Below the pieces are notes generated by a model, which was not told the DNA's origin, made no database searches, and saw nothing but the letters and a program-made list of their open reading frames with translations. Both the position numbers and the translations under genes were made by a program. Positions 1 through 5,190 of a stretch of DNA of 5,190 bases are shown here, piece after piece. Every line of letters begins with the position of its first letter. Within the stretch, counting starts at the first letter, position 1. The stretch is from contig JAFNUQ010000058.1 in assembly GCA_017383945.1 (NCBI GenBank), forward strand, positions 1 to 5,190. The letters run 5' to 3'. This DNA comes from Bacteroidales bacterium. GTDB taxonomy: Bacteria; Bacteroidota; Bacteroidia; Bacteroidales; UBA932.

Positions 1-3
1 CGT

Positions 4-6
4 TAA
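4..6 (+). other. In-frame TAA at the 5' edge of the aldo/keto reductase frame
   Basis: Directly read: the frame that encodes IVEFAFDSGITHFDLANNYG is preceded by CGT TAA. The protein upstream of the Asp/Tyr motif should continue with a helix, typically with a basic residue before the IV. Two one-base events would explain it. One is AAA to TAA (Arg-Lys becoming Arg-stop). The other is loss of one A from an A-run, because the frame one base over reads GTT AAA and would rejoin as V-K-I-V-E. It may be a real inactivating mutation, an assembly or sequencing error, or an artefact of a contig end. With only six bases upstream I cannot decide. Confidence 0.6.
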
Positions 7-801
7 ATTGTTGAGTTTGCATTTGATTCAGGTATCACTCATTTTGACCTTGCAAACAACTATGGCCCTCCATATGGCTCCGCTGAGGAGATGTTTGGAC
101 GTATATATAAAGAGAGTCTGAAGTCTCATCGAGATGAGATCCTTATCACAACAAAAGCCGGTCATGATATGTGGCCGGGACCATATGGTGAGTGGGGTTC
201 TCGTAAAAATCTTTTTGCTTCACTTGACCAGAGTCTAAAGAGGATGGGACTTGATTATGTGGATATCTTCTATTCTCACCGTCCAGATCCAAACACGCCA
301 CTTGAAGAAACTATGCAGGCTCTTGTTGATATAGTACGTTCCGGTAAGGCTCTCTATGTGGGTATCTCAAAGTATCCTCAAGATATGGCAGAGCAGGCCT
401 ATGCCTACCTCCGCGAGCAGAAAGTGCCTTGCCTGGTATATCAGGGCCGTTATAGTATGCTTGACAGAGCAGTAGAGGAGGATGTGCTTGAGGGTGCAGC
501 AGCAGCTGGAGCAGGTTTTGTGGCATTTTCTCCACTGGCTCAGGGACTCCTTACGGATAAATATCTAAATGGTATTCCTGAAGGCTCACGTATGACTGTC
601 AACCATTTCCTGAAGAAAGATGTCCTCACTGATGATCTTGTTGCCCAGCTCAAGGCTTGGAACGAGGAAGCTGCAGAGCAGGGACTCAGCCTTGCGCAAT
701 ATGCCCTGAAGTGGATATTGCGTCGCCCTGAAGTGACATCAGTGATCGTGGGAGCAAGCTCAGTAGAACAGCTCAAAAATAATCTTGAAGCTATTAAATA
801 A
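7..801 (+). CDS. Aldo/keto reductase, YghZ/GpdA type (L-glyceraldehyde-3-phosphate reductase-like), N-terminus missing
   Basis: Cytoplasmic NADPH-dependent aldehyde reductase of the (beta/alpha)8 aldo/keto reductase fold. Seen: the reading frame carries all four family catalytic residues. Asp (46-48) and Tyr (61-63) lie in FDLANNYGPPYG, Lys (154-156) in TTKAGHDMWPGPYGEWGSRK, and His (277-279) in YSHRPDP. The segments RSGKALYVGIS, FSPLAQGLLTDKYLNGIPEGSR and the cofactor-end VIVGASSVEQL are also present. The GPYGEWGSRK block is characteristic of YghZ/GpdA, which reduces L-glyceraldehyde 3-phosphate and methylglyoxal. The frame reads back from ATG 91 into homologous sequence but meets TAA at 4-6, and roughly the first 30-40 residues are not in the window. 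ATG 91 is the first in-frame ATG, but starting there would drop Asp, Tyr and the first strands, so I do not accept it as a functional start. The C-terminus stops just after the last cofactor motif, about 20-30 residues earlier than usual. The stop overlaps the uxuA start by one base. Substrate in this operon is unknown; family assignment is secure, intactness is not. Confidence 0.87.
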   Translation: MVEFAFDSGITHFDLANNYGPPYGSAEEMFGRIYKESLKSHRDEILITTKAGHDMWPGPYGEWGSRKNLFASLDQSLKRMGLDYVDIFYSHRPDPNTPLEETMQALVDIVRSGKALYVGISKYPQDMAEQAYAYLREQKVPCLVYQGRYSMLDRAVEEDVLEGAAAAGAGFVAFSPLAQGLLTDKYLNGIPEGSRMTVNHFLKKDVLTDDLVAQLKAWNEEAAEQGLSLAQYALKWILRRPEVTSVIVGASSVEQLKNNLEAIK

Positions 802-803
802 TG
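799..803 (+). promoter_or_regulatory. Stop/start overlap TAATG between aldo/keto reductase and uxuA
   Basis: The TAA of the reductase and the ATG of uxuA share base 801. No purine-rich Shine-Dalgarno lies in the preceding 15 bases, which read as AT-rich coding sequence. Translation of uxuA therefore probably depends on ribosomes arriving from the reductase. If the reductase is really broken near its start, uxuA expression could be affected unless ribosomes restart, for example at ATG 91. Confidence 0.6.
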
Positions 804-1973
804 GAAAAAACCTGGCGATGGTTTGGAAGTAAAGACCGCATCACCCTCCAAATGTTAAGACAGATAGGCGTGGAGGGTGTTGTGAGTTCTTTATATGATG
901 TTCCTAACGGCGAGATCTGGACTCCGGAAGCTATCAATGCTCATAAAGCACAGATCGAAGCAGCAGGCCTGAAATGGTCTGTAGTTGAGAGTCTTCCTGT
1001 GAGCGAAGCTATCAAATATGGTGGTCAGCAGCGCAATCGACTCATTGCACGATATAAACAAAGTCTCATCAACCTAGGAGAGGCAGGCATAAAAACCGTC
1101 TGTTATAACTTTATGCCTGTGATTGATTGGGTGAGGACCGACTTGCTCCGGCCTTGCGAAGACGGGGCGTATAGTCTCTATTTTGATAAGGCTAAATATG
1201 CCTACTTTGACACATATATAGTAAGAGGGGAGAGTGCCCGGCAGGATTATGACAAAGAGCTGCTTGCAAGAGTAGACGCCCTCGCTCCGATGATGACTGA
1301 TGCAGATAACGCTCAGCTCATAGATACTATAATAGTCAAGACGCAGGGCTTTATCAGCGGAAATATCAAAGAAGGGGATGCTGATCCGGTCGGACTTTTC
1401 CGCGAGCTCCTGTCGCACTATGATGGGGTTACAAAGCAGGATCTGAGAGAAAACCTACGTTATTTCCTTTCTGAAATAATGCCCGTGTGCGAGGAATATG
1501 GTATCAATATGTGCATTCACCCTGATGACCCGCCGATGCCGGTATTTGGCTTGCCGCGCATCGTGTGTGATGCCGAGGATATTGCGTGGATTCTGAGCGC
1601 AGTAGATAATCCTCATAACGGACTTACATTCTGTGCAGGAAGTTTGTCTTCAGGCGCCCATAACGATGTGCTTGAAATGGCCGAGCGCTTTGCTTCCCGT
1701 ATCCGTTTTGTCCATCTTCGCAGTTGCGAAGTCTTGCCGGGCGGCGATTTCATTGAGGCTCCCCACACGGGCGGACGTGCCGATCTGGTGGCATTAGTGC
1801 AGATATTCGAGCAACTTGAAGAAAAGCTGCCGATGCGCGTGGACCACGGTCGCACGATTCTCTCTGACGAGCAGACAAGCGACAATCCGGGATATAGTTT
1901 CCACGGGCGAATGCTTGCGCTTGCTCAGGTCGAGGGCATCATTACAGCAGTCAGACACCAATTAAACAAATAA
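801..1973 (+). CDS. uxuA: D-mannonate dehydratase UxuA
   Basis: Cytoplasmic metal-dependent dehydratase (EC 4.2.1.8) converting D-mannonate to KDG in glucuronate catabolism. Seen: 390 residues, close to the roughly 394 of E. coli UxuA, with the family N-terminus TWRWFGSKDRITLQMLRQIG and then VSSLYDVPNGEIW. The mid-region YNFMPVIDWVRTDL (102-115) is a UxuA hallmark. The four metal ligands are all present: His240 in MCIHPDDPP, Cys278 in FCAGSL, His305 in FVHLRS and Asp348 in RVDHGRT. The C-terminal GYSFHGRMLALAQVEGI is intact. The TIM-barrel fold is known for the family. The ATG shares its first base with the TAA of the aldo/keto reductase (TAATG). No Shine-Dalgarno is visible, so re-initiation or coupling is likely. 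The SDR mannonate oxidoreductase, which makes its substrate, follows after 5 bases. The stretch around 1741-1800 is clearly richer in GC than the GH95 gene. I see nothing missing; the assignment is secure. Confidence 0.97.
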   Translation: MEKTWRWFGSKDRITLQMLRQIGVEGVVSSLYDVPNGEIWTPEAINAHKAQIEAAGLKWSVVESLPVSEAIKYGGQQRNRLIARYKQSLINLGEAGIKTVCYNFMPVIDWVRTDLLRPCEDGAYSLYFDKAKYAYFDTYIVRGESARQDYDKELLARVDALAPMMTDADNAQLIDTIIVKTQGFISGNIKEGDADPVGLFRELLSHYDGVTKQDLRENLRYFLSEIMPVCEEYGINMCIHPDDPPMPVFGLPRIVCDAEDIAWILSAVDNPHNGLTFCAGSLSSGAHNDVLEMAERFASRIRFVHLRSCEVLPGGDFIEAPHTGGRADLVALVQIFEQLEEKLPMRVDHGRTILSDEQTSDNPGYSFHGRMLALAQVEGIITAVRHQLNK

Positions 1974-1978
1974 TAGTA

Positions 1979-2794
1979 ATGCAGGTTTCATTTGATATCA
2001 GCGGCAAGGTTGCCGTAATTTCCGGAGCAGCTGGCGTGCTTGGCGGCTCTCTAGCCAGACATTTTGCTTCGCAAGGCGCAAAAGTGGTAGCGCTGGTGCA
2101 CAAAGAAGAACAGGTTGCAGCTTGTGAGCAGGAGCTCAATGAGCTTGGTACTGAGGCGGTTGCGATAGCTTGCAATGTGCTGGAAACAGCAAGCCTGGAG
2201 GCAGTGGCGCAGCAGGTTCTGGACCGTTGGGGAAAGGTAGATATTCTTATAAATGTTGCAGGAGGAAATGTTGCAGGCGCCAATGTGATGCCGGATCAGC
2301 ATTTTTATGATATGAAGATAGAGGATTGGGATAAGGTCCTTGATCTCAATCTCAATGGCACGGTCTATCCTTGTCACGTGTTTACAAAAATATTTGCAGC
2401 TCAAGGATATGGCTGCATCCTGAACATCTCATCAATGGCTGCTTATGATGCGATCTCGCGCGTAGCTGGATATGGCGCAGCCAAGACTGGCGTCTCAAAT
2501 TTCACCAAATGGCTCGCTGCAGAGATGGCGATGAAATATGGAGAGAAGATCAGAGTCAATGCATTGGCTCCGGGATTCTTTATCGGAAAACAAAACAGAG
2601 CAGCTCTGCTCAACCCTGATGGAAGTCTCACCGAGCGTTCACAAAAAGTCTTGAATAAGACCCCTATGGGACGTTTTGGAGACATCAACGAGCTAAACGG
2701 AGCTGCCCAGTTCTTATGTAGTGACGCCGCATCTTTTATAACAGGAGTAGTTCTCCCGGTTGACGGCGGTTTCTCAAGTTTCAGCGGCGTGTAA
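1979..2794 (+). CDS. SDR-family D-mannonate oxidoreductase (fructuronate reductase, SDR-type UxuB)
   Basis: Cytoplasmic NAD(P)-dependent short-chain dehydrogenase of 271 residues, inferred to interconvert D-fructuronate and D-mannonate, the step before UxuA. Seen: a Rossmann nucleotide-binding loop SGAAGVLGG (15-23), a variant of the classical TGxxxGxG with Val at the second Gly. Then come CNV (65-67), INVAGGN (91-97, the NAG motif), LNLNG (123-127, structural Asn), the catalytic Ser in NISSMAAY (149-156), and Tyr165/Lys169 in YGAAK. LAPGFFIGKQNRALL-like text follows, and the end is PVDGGFSSFSGV. The GVLGG loop, the insert GKQNRAALLNPDGSLTERS (203-221) and the SGV terminus match SDR mannonate oxidoreductases such as B. 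subtilis YjmF/UxuB. These are unrelated to the long-chain E. coli UxuB, hence no symbol is asserted. The start at 1979 lies 5 bases after uxuA in an AT-rich, SD-less leader and places the Rossmann loop at the normal distance. Tagaturonate/altronate activity is an alternative; adjacency to uxuA argues for mannonate. Confidence 0.9.
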   Translation: MQVSFDISGKVAVISGAAGVLGGSLARHFASQGAKVVALVHKEEQVAACEQELNELGTEAVAIACNVLETASLEAVAQQVLDRWGKVDILINVAGGNVAGANVMPDQHFYDMKIEDWDKVLDLNLNGTVYPCHVFTKIFAAQGYGCILNISSMAAYDAISRVAGYGAAKTGVSNFTKWLAAEMAMKYGEKIRVNALAPGFFIGKQNRAALLNPDGSLTERSQKVLNKTPMGRFGDINELNGAAQFLCSDAASFITGVVLPVDGGFSSFSGV

Positions 2795-2798
2795 TATG
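2792..2798 (+). promoter_or_regulatory. Stop/start junction TAATATG between the SDR and GH95 genes
   Basis: The SDR stop TAA is separated by a single T from the GH95 ATG. No Shine-Dalgarno and no room for a promoter or terminator exist between them. This ties expression of an exported glycosidase directly to a cytoplasmic uronate enzyme. The junction, together with the 5-base gap at 1974-1978 and the 4-base gap at 5088-5091, is the main evidence for a single transcription unit. Confidence 0.6.
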
Positions 2799-2852
2799 AA
2801 GAAGAATCTTACATTTCTCCTCACTATAGTTGTCGCTCTGTCTGCATCAGCT
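2796..2852 (+). other. Sec-type signal peptide of the GH95 enzyme
   Basis: Residues 1-19 have the expected three parts: a basic n-region (MKKN), a hydrophobic core (LTFLLTIVVAL) and a small-residue c-region ending Ala-Ser-Ala. The likely cut is between Ala19 and His20. There is no Cys after the core, so signal peptidase I rather than lipoprotein processing is expected. The mature protein would be released into the periplasm in a Gram-negative cell. It also fixes the start codon at 2796. Confidence 0.85.
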
Positions 2853-5087
2853 CATAATGAGGATTACAAGTTGTGGTATGACGAGCCAGCCACAAGGTTT
2901 GAAGAAGCTTTGCCTCTAGGTAATGGACGTATTGGTTTAACAGTGTATGGTGGTGTAGAACAAGAAACCATCAATCTTAATGAAGAGACACTTTGGGGAG
3001 GTGGCCCGACCAATACCAATCCTACTCCGGATGCTTCACAATATCTACCTCAAGTCCGTGAACTTCTTTTTCAGGAAAAATGGACAGATGCACAAAAACT
3101 TCTTAGGAATATACAAGGTCCTAATAGCCAAACATTTGTGCCGATAGGAGATCTTAAGCTGCACCAATCTATCTCAGGGCCTGTCAGCGATTATTATAGA
3201 GATCTTGACTTAAATAATGCTATTGCTACTACTAGCTTTAATGCTGGCGGAGTGATGTTTAAAAGAGAGATTTTTGTTTCTGCACCAGCTCAAGTCGCAG
3301 TCATTAAAGTGACAGCTTCACAGCCCAAATCGATTACTATGAGTTTGACGGGCACGACTGCATTTGAACGAAGTATGCTGCAAAGTGTTGGAACTGACGA
3401 ATTTGTTGTTAGCGGTGTGCTTCCGCGTAGCGTGGATAGCGACCGTAACTATGCTCTCATCTGGGAAGATTCAGAAGGATCAACAGGTATGCGCTATCAA
3501 TATAGGGTAAAAGCTATAGTGAAGGATGGTAGCGTCACAACCAATCCCGGTTTGAGCATCAGCAAAGCGAGTGAAGTGGTGCTGCTGGTCTCTATTGCTA
3601 CCAGTTTTAATGGTTTTGACAAGTGTCCTGATAAAGAAGGACGCGATGAAGAAACCCTTGCCTTAAGCTACTTAAATGCGGCCCAAGCGCGAGACTATGA
3701 TACTCTTAAGGCTGAGCACATCGCAGATTATAAAAGCTATTTTGATCGCGTAAAGCTAGACCTGTCATATGACGGATCACGTAATAATATCCCGACAGAT
3801 GTGCGCTTAGCTGATTATTCACGCGGGGTCAAGGATTTAGGCATAGAACAGTTGTATTTCCAGTTTGGACGTTATCTTCTCATCTCCGCTTCGCGTCCGG
3901 GAGGTATTGCTATGAATCTGCAGGGTATCTGGAATGACAAGCAGAGGCCTTCTTGGGGAAGCAACTACACTGTAAATATTAACCTGGAGATGAATTATTG
4001 GCCTGCAGAACCCCTCGGACTGAGTGAGTTGACAGAACCTTTGATCCATCAGATATGCAATCTGGAGGTAACAGGAAAGCAGATAGCAAGGAATTTTTAT
4101 AAAATGGACGGTTGGGCTGTACACCATAATTCAGATATATGGGCACACGCAAATCCTGTCGGTTGGCAGGAGGGGGATCCTAAGTGGGCAAACTGGTCGC
4201 TTGGCTCTCCTTGGTTGAGTCAGCATCTTTATGAACACTATCGTTTTACGATGGATGAAGATTATCTCAGGAAGACTGCCTATCCTTTGATGAAAGGAGC
4301 AGCGGAGTTCTGTGAGGATTGGCTAGTAGAAAAAGATGGTTGGTTGATAACAGCCCCATCAACTTCTCCGGAAAATGTGTTCATTGACGAGCACGGCAAG
4401 AAGGGAGTTGTAACAATTGGTTCTGCGATGGACCTTGAGATTATTTGGGATCTTTTTAATAATCTTGCAGAAGCAGGAAGGATTATTGGAGAAGATAAAG
4501 CCCTAATAAAGCATTGGGAATCAGTGCGTGATAGACTCCATCCCTTGAGGATTGGCAAAAAGGGCAATTTGATAGAATGGTATAAGGACTGGGAAGATGA
4601 GGATCCGCAACATCGTCACGTGTCGCACCTCTTTGCGTTACATCCGGGTCGTCAGATCAATGTTTTAAAACATCCTGATCTAGCTAAGGCTTGCCGTCAG
4701 ACACTTGAGGTCAGAGGCGATGGAGGCACAGGTTGGAGCAAGGCCTGGAAAATCAATTTCTGGGCACGCCTGCTTGATGGAGACAGAGCATATAAGCTAT
4801 ATCGTGAGTTGCTTAGCAAATCCACTCTTCCAAACCTATTTGATACTCATCCTCCTTTTCAGATTGATGGTAATTTTGGTAGTATTGCCGGCATCGCAGA
4901 AATGATGATTCAGAGCCAGTTTGATGAGATTCATCTTCTCCCGGCAATCCCTGCTGACTGGGCTGAAGGTGAGGTTTCTGGACTCAAGGCGCGAGGTGGA
5001 TTTACTGTAGATATTGAGTGGAAAGGTGGAGAGCTCCATAAAGCTTATGTGCTTTCAGGCGCGGGTGTATATACAGGTTCAAAATGA
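2796..5087 (+). CDS. Exported GH95 alpha-L-fucosidase / alpha-L-galactosidase
   Basis: Inverting glycosidase of family GH95, 763 residues, predicted to be periplasmic, removing a terminal alpha-L-fucosyl or alpha-L-galactosyl unit from a glycan. Seen: a Sec signal peptide (1-19). Next is the N-terminal beta-sandwich typical of GH95 (about 24-270), with WYDEPATRFEEALPLGNGRIG and LNEETLWGGGP, then the (alpha/alpha)6 barrel (about 285-695) and a short C-terminal beta part. By comparison with Bifidobacterium AfcA the catalytic set is complete: Asn394 and Asn396 in TVNINLEMNYWPAE, the acid Glu526 in STSPEN, and Asp691 in QIDGNFG. Other conserved blocks are WNDKQRPSWGSNY (379-391), HRHVSHLFALHPG (606-618) and GDGGTGWSKAW (641-651). 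Thr392 stands where I recall fucosidases having His, which favours L-galactosidase. I chose ATG 2796, one base after the SDR stop. The longer frame from TTG 2760 would bury the signal peptide behind 12 residues. No lipobox Cys, so not a lipoprotein. Family certain, substrate open. Confidence 0.95.
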   Translation: MKKNLTFLLTIVVALSASAHNEDYKLWYDEPATRFEEALPLGNGRIGLTVYGGVEQETINLNEETLWGGGPTNTNPTPDASQYLPQVRELLFQEKWTDAQKLLRNIQGPNSQTFVPIGDLKLHQSISGPVSDYYRDLDLNNAIATTSFNAGGVMFKREIFVSAPAQVAVIKVTASQPKSITMSLTGTTAFERSMLQSVGTDEFVVSGVLPRSVDSDRNYALIWEDSEGSTGMRYQYRVKAIVKDGSVTTNPGLSISKASEVVLLVSIATSFNGFDKCPDKEGRDEETLALSYLNAAQARDYDTLKAEHIADYKSYFDRVKLDLSYDGSRNNIPTDVRLADYSRGVKDLGIEQLYFQFGRYLLISASRPGGIAMNLQGIWNDKQRPSWGSNYTVNINLEMNYWPAEPLGLSELTEPLIHQICNLEVTGKQIARNFYKMDGWAVHHNSDIWAHANPVGWQEGDPKWANWSLGSPWLSQHLYEHYRFTMDEDYLRKTAYPLMKGAAEFCEDWLVEKDGWLITAPSTSPENVFIDEHGKKGVVTIGSAMDLEIIWDLFNNLAEAGRIIGEDKALIKHWESVRDRLHPLRIGKKGNLIEWYKDWEDEDPQHRHVSHLFALHPGRQINVLKHPDLAKACRQTLEVRGDGGTGWSKAWKINFWARLLDGDRAYKLYRELLSKSTLPNLFDTHPPFQIDGNFGSIAGIAEMMIQSQFDEIHLLPAIPADWAEGEVSGLKARGGFTVDIEWKGGELHKAYVLSGAGVYTGSK

Positions 5088-5091
5088 ATTA

Positions 5092-5190
5092 ATGGCAGCT
5101 GTTAACGAAATGCGCGATGAGTTGGCTATTGGAAGATTTGGTAGATCATATACCGATTTATCAAACGAACAACGTTCGGCTATTGACAAA
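5092..5190 (+). CDS. Start of an unrecognised gene, cut by the window end
   Basis: An open frame of 33 codons runs from ATG 5092 to the last base without a stop. It begins MAAVNEMRDELAIG, continues RFGRSYTDLSNEQRSAID, and ends on Lys. Seen: the first part could form a charged amphipathic helix, and the GRSYTDLSNEQRSAI part has the look of a loop followed by a second helix. There is no signal peptide or membrane segment at this end, so a cytoplasmic product is likely if the start is right. It lies 4 bases after the GH95 stop on the same strand, the tight spacing used throughout the operon, which supports it being real. The frame is also open upstream of this ATG within the GH95 end, so the precise start is unsettled. 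I do not recognise the family and assign no function. Confidence 0.5.
   Translation, partial: MAAVNEMRDELAIGRFGRSYTDLSNEQRSAIDK

Noticed and set aside
496..515. GCAGCAGCAGCTGGAGCAGG low-complexity stretch
   Set aside because: It encodes a short Ala/Gly-rich part of the reductase (GAAAAGAG). The few triplet copies need no separate explanation.
540..851. Minus-strand frame of 103 codons across the reductase/uxuA junction
   Set aside because: It lies opposite conserved coding sequence on both sides and its product has no domain-like pattern, so it is a shadow of the real genes.
1951..2404. Two long minus-strand open frames opposite the SDR start
   Set aside because: They are antisense shadows of a well-supported gene. 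Their translations (Ser/Thr/Ala/Cys-rich or basic strings) show no recognisable motifs.
2760..2795. Longer GH95 start at TTG 2760, adding 12 residues
   Set aside because: It would overlap the SDR gene and put MTAVSQVSAACN before the clear signal peptide. ATG 2796 gives a normal signal sequence and a tight one-base junction.
4705..4905. Plus-strand 66-codon frame with a hydrophobic C-terminal part
   Set aside because: It is wholly inside the conserved GH95 barrel (GDGGTGWSKAW to IDGNFG) in another frame. The hydrophobic run is a by-product of the shifted frame.
5084..5092. ATGA overlap start at 5084 after GH95
   Set aside because: The frame reads ATG AAT TAA and ends after two codons. The open frame is the one from ATG 5092.
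5088..5110. Possible terminator after GH95 (CAGCTG and GTTAAC palindromes)
   Set aside because: The palindromes are only six bases each, with no loop and no T-run, and they lie inside the next open frame.
1..5190. CRISPR array, tRNA, rRNA, insertion sequence, riboswitch or attachment site
   Set aside because: Reading both strands I found no repeated units, no transposase-like protein, no terminal inverted repeats and no non-coding gap large enough to hold such elements.

Overview
The window is a one-way (+ strand) gene string from what looks like a member of the Bacteroidota, probably a gut- or rumen-type Bacteroidales. This rests on three things. None of the starts has a convincing Shine-Dalgarno sequence; they follow AT-rich or stop-codon-overlapping leaders instead. 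A signal-peptide-bearing GH95 glycosidase sits directly beside sugar-acid catabolism genes, as in Bacteroidota glycan loci. The protein family variants are also those familiar from that phylum. Lineage is inference; no rRNA or marker gene is present.

Layout: (1) 7-801, the body of a YghZ/GpdA-type aldo/keto reductase. Its N-terminus is cut by the window edge, and its frame has an in-frame TAA at 4-6. (2) 801-1973, uxuA, D-mannonate dehydratase, complete with all expected metal ligands. (3) 1979-2794, an SDR-family D-mannonate oxidoreductase (fructuronate reductase, the SDR-type UxuB), complete. (4) 2796-5087, an exported GH95 alpha-L-fucosidase/alpha-L-galactosidase, complete with all catalytic residues. 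(5) 5092-window end, the first 33 codons of an unrecognised gene. Junctions are -1, +5, +1 and +4 bases, so the set is very probably one operon with coupled translation. Its promoter would lie upstream of the window. There is no non-coding stretch of any size.

How the genes fit: GH95 would act outside the cytoplasm, removing an alpha-L-fucosyl or alpha-L-galactosyl cap from a glycan. The SDR and UxuA are two consecutive cytoplasmic steps of hexuronate catabolism (D-fructuronate to D-mannonate to 2-keto-3-deoxy-D-gluconate, KDG). The pairing suggests a glycan carrying both a terminal L-sugar and glucuronic acid. GH95 has Thr rather than His two residues before its first catalytic Asn. As I recall the literature, this favours L-galactose over L-fucose, which would fit rhamnogalacturonan-II side chain A (L-Gal linked to GlcA) or complex glucuronoarabinoxylan. 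That is a hypothesis, not a demonstration. I see no wholly new system here. The points most worth checking are the broken or edge-cut AKR, the GH95 specificity residue and the unidentified fifth gene.
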